A DNA stretch of 7,207 nucleotides. Origin: Caulobacteraceae bacterium (GTDB taxonomy: Bacteria > Pseudomonadota > Alphaproteobacteria > Caulobacterales > Caulobacteraceae). The translations under genes and the position numbers were made by a program. The notes under the pieces were generated by a model. It saw nothing but the letters and a program-made list of their open reading frames with translations, ran no database searches and was not told where the DNA came from. Where the stretch lies: the NCBI GenBank assembly GCA_025351125.1, contig JANXWN010000086.1:1-7207 (forward strand), given 5' to 3'. This document shows positions 1-6,666 of this stretch, piece after piece (the first letter of the stretch is position 1; the number at the start of each line of letters is the position of its first letter).

Positions 1-600
1 AGCGGAGATTTGGTCGCGCAGGCTTGCTATCCGCACCGCCTGCAAAGCTATATTGCCCGTTAGTGTCAAATAGGCCGCGTCGACGCGATAACCCTGAGCC
101 GCCTGCGCCGCGCCCGCCGCTTCAATGCCGCGGCGCCGACCCCCAGCGAGGTCCAAATCATAGGAGACGGCGGCGCCCACGCTAAACAAATTGACGGTGG
201 GACTTGGAAAGCCCGCAAACCCGAACGCGGAGGTGTTAATTCGGTCACGCACAGCGCTGGCGGAACCTGTCACGTCAGGTCGGCGAGCCGCTTGAGCGCT
301 TTGCGTTTCCGCCCGCGCTTGTTGCAAGGTTGCGATCGCCTCCGCGAGAGCCTGATTGTCGTGCAAGGCCTGGATCATAACGTCATTGAGTTCAGGTGAC
401 CCGAGCGCAAGCCACCAACCTCCCGGCGTTGCGGCTCTCATTGACCATACCGTCGCGGTAGACTCCGCGTCTCCCGCCATCAAATAACTTGAGGCTGTTG
501 GGGCCGCTGGTTGCACGAAGTTTGGTCCAACGGCGGCGCACGCGTTCAATGTCAGACCTAAACCCAACGCAGCGACGTTTCTTTTAGTCCGACATCGCAT
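1..600 (-). CDS. NodT-family outer membrane efflux lipoprotein, N-terminal 200 residues (partial at left edge)
   Basis: This is the outer membrane channel subunit of a tripartite efflux pump (OEP/TolC-like family), carrying substrate from the adaptor out through the outer membrane. Translating the minus strand from the ATG at 600 gives an open frame to the window edge. It begins with a basic N-terminus, a hydrophobic stretch (residues 9-18) and a lipobox L-N-A-C with Cys21 as the lipidation site, followed by the typical G-P-N-F-x-x-P. Residues 61-107 carry the family pattern W-W-x-x-L-G-S-x-E-L then A-L-x-x-N-x-x-L-x-x-A, the start of the first helical hairpin. Residues 147-156 (Y-D-L-D-L-A-G-G-R-R) match the conserved strand and turn. 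The start overlaps the end of the EmrB-like gene by 17 nt and has a good ribosome binding site, so it is probably translationally coupled. About 270-300 C-terminal residues lie outside the window. The family call is firm; the substrate is unknown. Confidence 0.93.
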   Translation of the reverse strand, partial: MRCRTKRNVAALGLGLTLNACAAVGPNFVQPAAPTASSYLMAGDAESTATVWSMRAATPGGWWLALGSPELNDVMIQALHDNQALAEAIATLQQARAETQSAQAARRPDVTGSASAVRDRINTSAFGFAGFPSPTVNLFSVGAAVSYDLDLAGGRRRGIEAAGAAQAAQGYRVDAAYLTLTGNIALQAVRIASLRDQISA

Positions 601-2107
601 GCGCGGCCTCCCGGGCACCTTTGGCTGGACGAATAATCAGAAGAAGCGGGATGACCGCGACGGTCAGTATCATCATAACCCTAAAATCATCGATATACGC
701 GACCATAGCCGCCTGACGCGTGATCTCGCCGTTGAGCGATAGAAGCCCCGTCAGCGACGACGGATCGAAAGCCGGCGCCAAAGCGGCGTTCAATTGCGTG
801 TCACCGGGCGCCACGCGTGCGGACATATCGGCGTGGGCGACAGCGGCATTGGTCGTCCAAAGGGCTTGCATAATGGAAATACCGATACTTCCGCCCAAAC
901 TGCGCACCAAATTATATACCCCCGCCGCCTCGGCGCGCAGGCGAGGATCGAGCGTGGAAAACGCCACCACGCTCAAGGGCACGAACAGGAAACTCATACC
1001 GAAGCCTTGTAGAAGGCCTGAGATAATCATGGGTCTGGCTGTCATCGAAAGGTCGAAACCTGTCATCATGTTCAACGCGAGCGCCGTGCAGACAAGTCCG
1101 GTTAGCAAAATAAAGCGAAGATCCACACGCCCCAACAACCGGCCGACGATCAACATCGCCAAAAACGTCCCGGCGCCGCGTGGGATGCCGACAAGTCCGC
1201 TCTCAAGAGCAGTATAGCCCATAAATGACTGCATCATCGGCGGCAGAAGCGCCATCGACGAAAACATCAGAATACCCGTGAACAATCCGAAGATATTACT
1301 GGTCACGAAATTACGATCGAGCGCCAAAGCTCGACTCAAAAACGGGCGTTTGGCGCTCAACGTCTGCGCCGCGAACACGTATCCCGACAACACGCCAATG
1401 ACGCCGTAGGTCCAAATTTCGACGCTCGAAAACCAATCTTGCATCGGTCCGCGATCGAGCAAAAGTTGGAACGCGCCGACCGCGACCGACAGAGAGCCAA
1501 AGCCAATAAAATCGAACGTCTGGTCGTTCGTCCCCTTGTCCTGCTCCATGAATATCCACAGCCCGACGAGCGACAGCCCGGCGGTCGGAAGATTGATGTA
1601 AAACACCCAACGCCACGTCAGATTGTCGGTTAGCCACCCGCCCAGGGTCGGACCCAGAATTGGCCCAATAATCATGGCCATGCCCCAAATCGACATAACG
1701 CGCCCGACCTGATTGGGCGGCCATAGGTCCAAGACCATGGCTTGCGACAACGGCATGAGAGAAGCGCCGGCCACGCCTTGCAGCATGCGAAACACCACGA
1801 TCTCGCCAAGGTTGTTGGCTATGCCGCACAGCATCGACGAGACGATGAAGCCACCCACTGACAACAGAAGCAGGTTTTTGCGACCGATCCGTTTTGACAG
1901 CCAACCGGTCAAGGGGGTCATAACCGCCGTCGCGATCAGATACGACGTCAGTACCCATGAAATCTGATCCACGGACGCCGAAAGACTGCCTTGAATACGC
2001 GGCAAGGCGACGTTGGCGATGGTGGTGTCGAGCGACGTCATGAGGGTCGTCAACATCATCGCCGCCGTAATCGGAAGACGATTGGCTTTGTCTGCGCCGG
2101 AGGCCAT
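584..2107 (-). CDS. emrB: EmrB/QacA-type DHA2 family MFS drug:proton antiporter
   Basis: This 507-residue inner membrane protein would export hydrophobic drugs or uncouplers in exchange for protons, working with the EmrA-like adaptor encoded just upstream. The length matches the usual 500-515 of EmrB-type DHA2 transporters, which have 14 membrane segments. Visible signatures are motif D1 (L-D-T-T-I-A-N-V-A-L-P, residues 26-36), motif A in the first cytoplasmic loop (G-W-L-S-K-R-I-G-R-K, 68-77), antiporter motif C (G-P-I-L-G-P-T-L-G-G-W, 148-158) and the following W-R-W-V-F-Y-I-N-L-P (165-174). The ATG at 2107 lies 6 nt after the EmrA stop; an AGAG sits close to it and a GAGG about 12 nt away, so translation may depend on coupling. 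The stop at 584 lies inside the next gene. The family call is firm; drug specificity cannot be read from sequence. Confidence 0.95.
   Translation of the reverse strand: MASGADKANRLPITAAMMLTTLMTSLDTTIANVALPRIQGSLSASVDQISWVLTSYLIATAVMTPLTGWLSKRIGRKNLLLLSVGGFIVSSMLCGIANNLGEIVVFRMLQGVAGASLMPLSQAMVLDLWPPNQVGRVMSIWGMAMIIGPILGPTLGGWLTDNLTWRWVFYINLPTAGLSLVGLWIFMEQDKGTNDQTFDFIGFGSLSVAVGAFQLLLDRGPMQDWFSSVEIWTYGVIGVLSGYVFAAQTLSAKRPFLSRALALDRNFVTSNIFGLFTGILMFSSMALLPPMMQSFMGYTALESGLVGIPRGAGTFLAMLIVGRLLGRVDLRFILLTGLVCTALALNMMTGFDLSMTARPMIISGLLQGFGMSFLFVPLSVVAFSTLDPRLRAEAAGVYNLVRSLGGSIGISIMQALWTTNAAVAHADMSARVAPGDTQLNAALAPAFDPSSLTGLLSLNGEITRQAAMVAYIDDFRVMMILTVAVIPLLLIIRPAKGAREAAHAMSD
607..612 (-). promoter_or_regulatory. 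Ribosome binding site of the outer membrane factor gene
   Basis: The minus strand reads GGGAGG six bases before the ATG at 600. The site lies inside the last codons of the upstream EmrB-like gene. It decides the start of the outer membrane factor and supports reading it as a separate, coupled cistron of the same mRNA. Confidence 0.6.
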
Positions 2108-2113
2108 CGCGCT

Positions 2114-3181
2114 CTAGCGCCTCGGCGCCCCGACGACCGGCGCGCGCACATCCACCGTCACCGTCGCCGACAATCCGGCCCGCCCGGCCACGTCAGGCGG
2201 GGCAGCATCGAAGGCTATCCGCACAGGTAGGCGTTGTGCGACCTTTACCCAATTTCCGGTGGCGTTTTGGGCCGGCAGGGCGGAAAAGGCCGACCCGGCG
2301 CCAGGGCTGAAGCTGGCTACGTGGCCAGCAAGCGCTTGACCGCCGTAAGCGTCAATCTTGATCTTCACGGATTGTCCGATCCGCATTTTTTTGAGCTGAT
2401 CTTCCTTGAAGTTCGCTTCGACCCATGGCCGACCGTTGATTAGGAAAAATACCGTTTGCGCCGAATTGACGTAGGCGCCGACCTGCAACTGGTCGACCCG
2501 CGTGACAATGCCATCTTTGGGCGCGACCACGACCGTATGAGACAAATCCAAGCGCGTCGCCGCTAGCGCCGCCGCGGCCTGCTGAACACCCGGATAAGCG
2601 TCGGACCTCGTCGAGGCGTCGCCGAGATTAGCCAAGGCCGTGGCGGATTGTTGACGCGCCACCGCCACCTGATCGGTCGCTAAATCGGCGGTGTGCGCCG
2701 CCGCAGCGGCCTGTTCGCGAGACGATACTCCGGCCGCCGCCAAAGCGGTCTGGCGGACGGCTTCCTTGGCGGCGAAGCTCGCGGTCTGCAGGGCCGCGCG
2801 TAACACCAAATTTTGCTGATCATAGGCCGCTCGCAGGCCGACCACTTGCAGTCGGGCGGCCGCCACCGACGCTTCCGCCCGTTGTGACGCCACCTGAGCA
2901 TCCGCGGGATCGAGCCGAAAAAGTACTTGCCCCGTCTTGACGTGCTGGTTTTCCAACACGTCGACCTCGATGACGCGGCCTGCGACGGCGGCGCTGATCG
3001 GCGATTTAGCCGTCTGCACATAAGCGTCATCGGTTGTCTCGGTGCGGCCGGAAGTGAGGACAAAATAGCTGACTAGAGCTAAAATAATGACCGGTCCGCC
3101 GATCATTAACGGCCAGCGCCACCGCGCCAACGGTGCGGTCGGACCGCCCCGATCGGCGGCCTCTTCATCGATCGAGCTCAC
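2114..3181 (-). CDS. emrA: EmrA-like HlyD-family periplasmic adaptor (membrane fusion protein)
   Basis: This 355-residue adaptor bridges the MFS pump and the outer membrane channel across the periplasm. It has a short cytoplasmic tail, one membrane anchor (about residues 24-43), then T-D-D-A-Y-V (50-55), the EmrA-type entry to the first lipoyl half (to about 93). A long Ala/Gln-rich helical hairpin follows (about 94-210), then the second lipoyl half (214-247, A-P-K-D-G-I-V at 220-226) and a beta-barrel domain. The stretch around 293-322 (P-G-A-G-S-A-F-S-A-L-P, N-W-V-K-V-x-Q-R-L-P-V-R-I) is a strong EmrA signature. It is somewhat shorter than E. coli EmrA (about 390). The start is a GTG at 3181: an in-frame TGA lies seven codons upstream, and GAGAGG sits 10 nt before the GTG. 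It is the first gene of the pump operon, divergent from tetR. Confidence 0.95.
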   Translation of the reverse strand: MSSIDEEAADRGGPTAPLARWRWPLMIGGPVIILALVSYFVLTSGRTETTDDAYVQTAKSPISAAVAGRVIEVDVLENQHVKTGQVLFRLDPADAQVASQRAEASVAAARLQVVGLRAAYDQQNLVLRAALQTASFAAKEAVRQTALAAAGVSSREQAAAAAHTADLATDQVAVARQQSATALANLGDASTRSDAYPGVQQAAAALAATRLDLSHTVVVAPKDGIVTRVDQLQVGAYVNSAQTVFFLINGRPWVEANFKEDQLKKMRIGQSVKIKIDAYGGQALAGHVASFSPGAGSAFSALPAQNATGNWVKVAQRLPVRIAFDAAPPDVAGRAGLSATVTVDVRAPVVGAPRR

Positions 3182-3191
3182 GCGACGAAAG

Positions 3192-3197
3192 CCTCTC
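3192..3197 (-). promoter_or_regulatory. Ribosome binding site supporting the GTG start of the adaptor gene
   Basis: The minus strand reads GAGAGG ten bases before the GTG at 3181. There is no in-frame ATG before codon 26, which is already in the membrane segment, and an in-frame stop lies just upstream, so this site favours GTG initiation. Confidence 0.5.
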
Positions 3198-3226
3198 GTT
3201 CAAATAACGCGCCTTCCGGCTCAACT

Positions 3227-3255
3227 TTCTTGCGCGTCGCTCTGGGCACTGTCAA
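3227..3255 (-). promoter_or_regulatory. Candidate promoter of the efflux operon
   Basis: The minus strand has a perfect TTGACA -35 box (3255-3250). With a 17-nt spacer the -10 would be CAAGAA (3232-3227), a poor match to consensus. Transcription would start near 3220, leaving a leader of about 40 nt before the GTG. The -35 is convincing and the -10 is not, so this is tentative. Confidence 0.35.
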
Positions 3256-3271
3256 GAACAAAGAGTACAGT
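3243..3271 (+). promoter_or_regulatory. Candidate promoter of the tetR gene
   Basis: TGGGCA (3243-3248, four of six consensus bases) and TACAGT (3266-3271, four of six) are separated by exactly 17 nt. Transcription would start near 3278, about 20 nt before the ATG, leaving room for the ribosome binding site at 3285. It overlaps the opposing candidate promoter and the inverted repeat. The matches are moderate and were found by eye. Confidence 0.3.
3248..3271. promoter_or_regulatory. Inverted repeat, candidate TetR-family operator
   Basis: ACTGT (3248-3252) and its exact reverse complement ACAGT (3267-3271) flank a 14-nt spacer, 24 bp in all. A second, weaker pair, GAAC (3256-3259) and GTTC (3270-3273), is offset inside it. 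The repeat covers the -35 of the efflux promoter and most of the candidate tetR promoter, which is where a repressor of both genes would bind. TetR-family operators are usually partial palindromes of about this size. Five-base arms can occur by chance, so this is a suggestion. Confidence 0.35.
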
Positions 3272-3284
3272 TCGGTTTCGTTTT

Positions 3285-3289
3285 GAGGG
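3285..3289 (+). promoter_or_regulatory. Ribosome binding site of the tetR gene
   Basis: GAGGG lies seven bases before the ATG at 3297. It fixes the start there and argues against the in-frame upstream extension that would begin at 3087 inside the adaptor gene. Confidence 0.55.
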
Positions 3290-3296
3290 TATCGTC

Positions 3297-3914
3297 ATGC
3301 GCGTCAAAACCGACGCCAAACGTCAAGCCATCTTGAGCGCCGCAGGAGCGGTGTTTCGCGAATCGGGTTTTGCCGGAGCGAGCATGACCGCTGTCGCCGA
3401 AAGGGTCGGCGGCTCGAAGGCGACGCTCTATCGCTATTTCACATCGAAAGAGGAGTTGTTCGTCACGTTGATGTTCGACGCCGTATTCGATGAGGCCAAC
3501 GCGACCTTCGATATGCTTAAACCATCCGAAAATCTTCGCAGAACGCTTGAACGGTTTGGCGCGAGTTTGTTGCTAAGCGGCCTGTCCGAAACCTCGATAT
3601 CCGTGCGTCGCAATTCAATTTCTGAAGGCTGGCGATCTGGCATTGGGGAAATACTCTATGATCGCGGCGCCAAACGGCTCTGGTCGCGCATGGCCGATTT
3701 TATGCAAGGCGAAATGGATGCGGGCCGCCTGCGCGCCGTGGACCCTTGGATGGCGTCGATGCATCTTCGTGGCATGCTGGAAGCCGACGTGATTAATCGC
3801 GCGGTGATTGGCGCCAAGGTAGACATGCGCCCCAAATATCTCCGGGACCACGCCGCCAAGGCGGTCGACGCCTTTTTACGCGCTTACGCCAGCGCTTCGG
3901 TCTGCGACGACTGA
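3297..3914 (+). CDS. TetR/AcrR-family transcriptional repressor, probable regulator of the divergent efflux operon
   Basis: This 205-residue DNA-binding protein most likely represses the divergent emrA-emrB-outer membrane factor operon and itself, and releases DNA when it binds a pump substrate. The N-terminal domain (about residues 8-55) has the TetR pattern: A-I-L-x-A-A-x-x-x-F-x-E-x-G-F (11-25), then the helix-turn-helix (about 28-48) ending in S-K-A-T-L-Y-R-Y-F (40-48) and K-E-E-L-F (51-55). The C-terminal half is helical and resembles the AefR-like ligand-binding domain, including the D-A-G-R-L-R-A-V-D-P segment (141-150) near the expected place; that subfamily call is inference. The start at 3297 is chosen because it has a ribosome binding site and gives normal TetR length. 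The 3' end overlaps the oppositely oriented MFS gene by 31 nt. The role as local repressor is inferred from divergent orientation. Confidence 0.93.
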   Translation: MRVKTDAKRQAILSAAGAVFRESGFAGASMTAVAERVGGSKATLYRYFTSKEELFVTLMFDAVFDEANATFDMLKPSENLRRTLERFGASLLLSGLSETSISVRRNSISEGWRSGIGEILYDRGAKRLWSRMADFMQGEMDAGRLRAVDPWMASMHLRGMLEADVINRAVIGAKVDMRPKYLRDHAAKAVDAFLRAYASASVCDD

Positions 3915-5170
3915 TTGTCCCAGGCAATCGGCTCAACCTTGCCGATCATAAACCCCCAAGCGACGCTGCCCAGCAAAGAAACGCCGCCGGCAATGGCAAA
4001 GGCCCAGGAAAAATTATGGGTGTTGTCGACCACGACGCCGGTGATAATCGGCGCGACGATACCGGCGATATTGGCAAAGGCGTTTTGCAGGCCAATCCAT
4101 TTGCCACCCGCACGCGGGCCCGCAAGAGTTTGCCCGATGGAATAAAGCGCGGGTGCATTGACGCCGAAAGCCAAGCCGGCAATCATTAGAGCGATGATGC
4201 TGGTCTTGGAATCGCCGACCGCGCAGACCAGCAGGCTGGCGGCAATTATCAGGTGTCCACCAACAATCGCCGTTTTTCGGATCCGCGTCACGCTCGCGCC
4301 CGCGGTGATCCAACGATCGCATAGGCGACCGCTGATAAGACAGCTCGCCGCGTATACTAAATAGATTACGCCGCTGATCTGGGCCATTTCGGTCATACTG
4401 AAACCACGCGCTTTGACAAGATAAAGCGGCAGCCAAGAGATCACGAAATACACCGCGTAATTGCCGCAAAACTGGCCGAGCGCGGCGCCTTTGGCCTCCC
4501 GCCGCGCCAAGATGGTCCACGCTGATGGCGCCGGACCTTCGGAATCGAATTTGGCGGCGGCGGAGGCCTTGGCAGTCGTCCATAGCCAGGGCGCGAGCCA
4601 AACGAGAGACGCCAAACCGAACAGCAGGAAAACCGGTCGCCAGCCAATTCCGGCCATCAGCATTCCGCCGAAAAACGTTCCAACGGCGGGCCCAAGGGCC
4701 AAGCCGGTGGTGATCAAGCCGTTGGCGGCGCCCAACTTGTGTTGCGGCAAATGCTGCGCGAGCAATTTCGACGCGCAAGGAAAAGCCGCGCTTTCGCCGA
4801 CCCCAAGCACGATGCGCAAAGCCAAAAGCCCGGCGAACCCGCTGACAAGCCCGGTCGCAGCCGTCGCCAACGCCCAAATCGCCAGTCCCAACGCTAAAGT
4901 GCGATAGGCGTTTATCCGCTCGATTAACCAACCGACGAGCAAGTGACTAGGCACATAACTCCAAAAAAACGCCGACAACAGAATGCCGATTTGCGTGCTG
5001 GAAAGGTGCATCTCTCCCCTAATAAGGGGGGCGGCGGTAGCGAGGTTGCCCCGGTCCACGTAATTGATCAGCACGGCCAGCGCGAGCAAGGGAACAACCG
5101 TTCTACCCAAGGTCGACTCCCGCGCGATGGCGGGGTTATTTTGCAGCGTGGACAGATGATACCCCTTCAT
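3884..5170 (-). CDS. ACS-type (anion:cation symporter) MFS permease
   Basis: This is an inner membrane transporter of about 428 residues with 12 predicted membrane segments. Characterised ACS members take up organic anions such as hexuronates, glucarate, phthalate or similar acids with a proton. Numbered from an in-frame GTG nine codons upstream, the diagnostic motif N-Y-V-D-R-G-N falls at 45-51 in TM1. The conserved R-I-V-L-G-V-G-E-S-A-A-F-P lies at 128-140, and the late block G-x-W-I-G-L-Q-N-A-F-A-N-I-A-G-I-x-A-P-x-x-T-G at 365-387. I chose the ATG at 5170, which leaves about 23 residues before TM1; the GTG at 5197 would give 437 residues, and neither has a strong ribosome binding site. The gene converges on tetR with a 31-nt overlap and diverges from the DUF423 gene. 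No catabolic or regulatory partner is adjacent, so the substrate is unknown. It is unlikely to belong to the efflux pump, being a different MFS family. Confidence 0.9.
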   Translation of the reverse strand: MKGYHLSTLQNNPAIARESTLGRTVVPLLALAVLINYVDRGNLATAAPLIRGEMHLSSTQIGILLSAFFWSYVPSHLLVGWLIERINAYRTLALGLAIWALATAATGLVSGFAGLLALRIVLGVGESAAFPCASKLLAQHLPQHKLGAANGLITTGLALGPAVGTFFGGMLMAGIGWRPVFLLFGLASLVWLAPWLWTTAKASAAAKFDSEGPAPSAWTILARREAKGAALGQFCGNYAVYFVISWLPLYLVKARGFSMTEMAQISGVIYLVYAASCLISGRLCDRWITAGASVTRIRKTAIVGGHLIIAASLLVCAVGDSKTSIIALMIAGLAFGVNAPALYSIGQTLAGPRAGGKWIGLQNAFANIAGIVAPIITGVVVDNTHNFSWAFAIAGGVSLLGSVAWGFMIGKVEPIAWDNQSSQTEALA

Positions 5171-5272
5171 GACTCTGAGCGTACTAGGGCAAGCCACAGT
5201 CCGCTTATGCGGTCAATGACGATTCCTGGCCCAAAAAATTCGTTGCCGCAGACCGGGAGCCGGACAATTAAC

Positions 5273-5653
5273 ATGACCTTTAATTCACGCCGTTTGTTCG
5301 GGTTGGCCGCCCTCAGCGCCATGATTTCGGTTGGCTTTGGCGCATTCGCCGCCCACGGTCTCTCCGACCCGCAGGCGCAAGGCTGGCTGAGGACCGGCGC
5401 GAACTATCAACTCGCGCACGCATTGGCTGTGTTCGTCACCTTGAGCGCAGCGTTTTCTTCCAACCGATCTTCACGTTGGGCGGCGGTGTTTTTCCTGGGC
5501 GGGAGCGTATTGTTTAGCGGCTCTCTCTACGCAATGGCGCTCGGCGCGCCGCGTTGGCTGGGCGAGATCACGCCGATCGGCGGTTTTGGATTTATCGCCG
5601 GTTGGGCGCTCTTGGCGTGGAGCGCATTTCGCTCGCCCGCGAAACCAATGTAA
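5273..5653 (+). CDS. DUF423 family small membrane protein (YgdD-like)
   Basis: This 126-residue inner membrane protein belongs to DUF423, whose biochemical function is not established. Four hydrophobic segments are visible at about residues 8-28, 45-62, 68-90 and 99-119. Family hallmarks are G-A-F-A-A-H-G-L (23-30), A-N-Y-Q-L-A-H-A (43-50), the L-F-S-G-S-L-Y block (80-86) followed by A-L, T-P-I-G-G (100-104) and G-W-A-L-L-A-W-S-A (110-118). The length is typical. The ATG at 5273 is chosen because family proteins begin close to the first membrane helix. In-frame ATGs at 5207 and 5216 would add 19-22 residues without family character, but no start has a clear ribosome binding site (a GGGAG lies about 13 nt before 5273). 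The next gene begins 8 nt after the stop, so the two are probably cotranscribed. Confidence 0.9.
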   Translation: MTFNSRRLFGLAALSAMISVGFGAFAAHGLSDPQAQGWLRTGANYQLAHALAVFVTLSAAFSSNRSSRWAAVFFLGGSVLFSGSLYAMALGAPRWLGEITPIGGFGFIAGWALLAWSAFRSPAKPM

Positions 5654-5661
5654 GAACGCCG

Positions 5662-6666
5662 ATGGATCGATTGCGCATACCATCTGGGCCGATGTCGCTC
5701 GCTGGACGGCGGGGACTGTACGCCGAAATTGAACCCTTCGCCTCCGGCTGGATGGCGACGGATGGCCCGCACGAAATCTTCTACGAGACCTGCGGTTCGA
5801 CGGACGGCAAACCTGTCGTTGTCCTGCACGGTGGTCCTGGCGGCGCTATCAACCCTACCATGCGGCGGTATTTCGATCCGGCCCGTTGGAATGTCGCTCT
5901 TTTTGACCAACGGGGCTGCGGTTTAAGCCGACCCAACGCCTCCCTCGACGATAACACCACCTGGACTCTTGTTGCCGATATCGAGCGGTTACGGCGCCAT
6001 CTCGGGGTGGACCGCTGGGCGGTATTTGGGGGCTCTTGGGGCTCGACCCTTGCCTTGGCTTATGCGATCACGCACCCTGACCGCGTTACCGCTTTGATTT
6101 TGCGCGGAATATTCTTGATGACCCGGCGCGAAACACATTGGTTCTACCAGGACGGCGCCTCGATGATTTTCCCGGACTCGTGGGAAGGCTTCTGCGCGCC
6201 GATCCCGCTGGCCGAACGTGGCGATATGATCGGCGCCTACCACAGACGACTGATCAGTTCGGACCGTACTGTCCAAGCTAAAGCCGCTGCGGCCTGGAGT
6301 CGGTGGGAGGGCGACGCTCTATCGCTTCGCGGTCCGCAAGCGCGCCCAGCCAAATTCGACGAAGTCGATTTCGCTATCGCGTTTGCACGCATCGAATGTC
6401 ATTTTTTTGCACATGCGGGATTTATGACGGAAGACGGCTGGCTGTTGAAACACATTGACGCCATCAGACAAATTCCAGGCTGGATAATTCAGGGACGGTT
6501 CGACATGGTCACGCCGATGGAAAGCGCTTGGTCGCTGAAAAAAGCTTGGCCGGAAGCGCGGTTTGAACTGATTTGGGATGCCGGTCACGCCTCGACCGAA
6601 CCGGGGATCGTCGATGCCCTCATCCGAGCGACCGATGATGCACTCACCGCTCGCCAGCCAGGTTAG
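5662..6666 (+). CDS. pip: Proline iminopeptidase (prolyl aminopeptidase, alpha/beta hydrolase, peptidase family S33)
   Basis: This 334-residue cytoplasmic enzyme removes N-terminal proline from peptides, recycling proline from peptide breakdown. It is a complete alpha/beta hydrolase. Oxyanion-hole H-G-G-P-G lies at 56-60, F-D-Q-R-G-C-G-L-S at 81-89, the nucleophile elbow G-G-S-W-G-S at 123-128 with Ser125, the acid in G-R-F-D at 278-281 (Asp281), and the base in D-A-G-H at 306-309 (His309). The N-terminal I-E-P-F-x-S-G-W (23-30) and the D-Q-R-G-C-G-x-S-x-P loop are typical of bacterial S33 proline iminopeptidases. The length is slightly above the usual 310-320. The extra sequence is N-terminal, so the ATG at 5692 (residue 11) is an alternative start; neither has a strong ribosome binding site. 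The gene follows DUF423 by 8 nt, and its TAG overlaps the stop of the opposing rodA gene by 4 nt. Confidence 0.94.
   Translation: MDRLRIPSGPMSLAGRRGLYAEIEPFASGWMATDGPHEIFYETCGSTDGKPVVVLHGGPGGAINPTMRRYFDPARWNVALFDQRGCGLSRPNASLDDNTTWTLVADIERLRRHLGVDRWAVFGGSWGSTLALAYAITHPDRVTALILRGIFLMTRRETHWFYQDGASMIFPDSWEGFCAPIPLAERGDMIGAYHRRLISSDRTVQAKAAAAWSRWEGDALSLRGPQARPAKFDEVDFAIAFARIECHFFAHAGFMTEDGWLLKHIDAIRQIPGWIIQGRFDMVTPMESAWSLKKAWPEARFELIWDAGHASTEPGIVDALIRATDDALTARQPG

Noticed and set aside
66..248. 60-codon minus-strand open frame near the left edge
   Set aside because: It is an alternative frame of the outer membrane factor gene, whose own frame is open over the whole of 1-600 with family motifs.
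1311..1958. 215-codon minus-strand open frame inside the EmrB-like gene
   Set aside because: Its composition is Arg/Asp/Gly-rich with no family features, and it lies wholly within a well-supported transporter gene in a different frame.
3087..3296. Possible 70-residue N-terminal extension of the TetR protein
   Set aside because: It would start inside the adaptor gene on the opposite strand and cross the promoter region, and it has no TetR character. The ATG at 3297 has a ribosome binding site and gives normal family length.
4014..4931. Long minus-strand open frame (305 codons) inside the ACS permease gene
   Set aside because: It is in another frame of a gene with clear MFS motifs, the product is rich in Arg, Trp and Cys without any domain, and it is a typical shadow of GC-rich coding DNA.
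5201..5212. Short inverted repeat CCGC-TTAT-GCGG between the permease and DUF423 genes
   Set aside because: Arms of four bases and a four-base loop, without a T-run or a clear promoter, are too weak to call an operator or terminator in GC-rich DNA.
4943..5272. Possible 110-residue N-terminal extension of the DUF423 protein
   Set aside because: It is antisense to the 5' part of the permease gene and lacks family features; DUF423 proteins begin close to the first membrane helix.
5198..5272. Search for promoters in the divergent permease/DUF423 intergenic region
   Set aside because: TTGACC on the minus strand (5216-5211) and TTGCCG on the plus strand were seen, but no acceptable -10 lies at a suitable distance and position relative to the starts.
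5554..5661. Possible 36-residue N-terminal extension of the peptidase
   Set aside because: It runs through the DUF423 coding region in another frame and is not part of the S33 fold.
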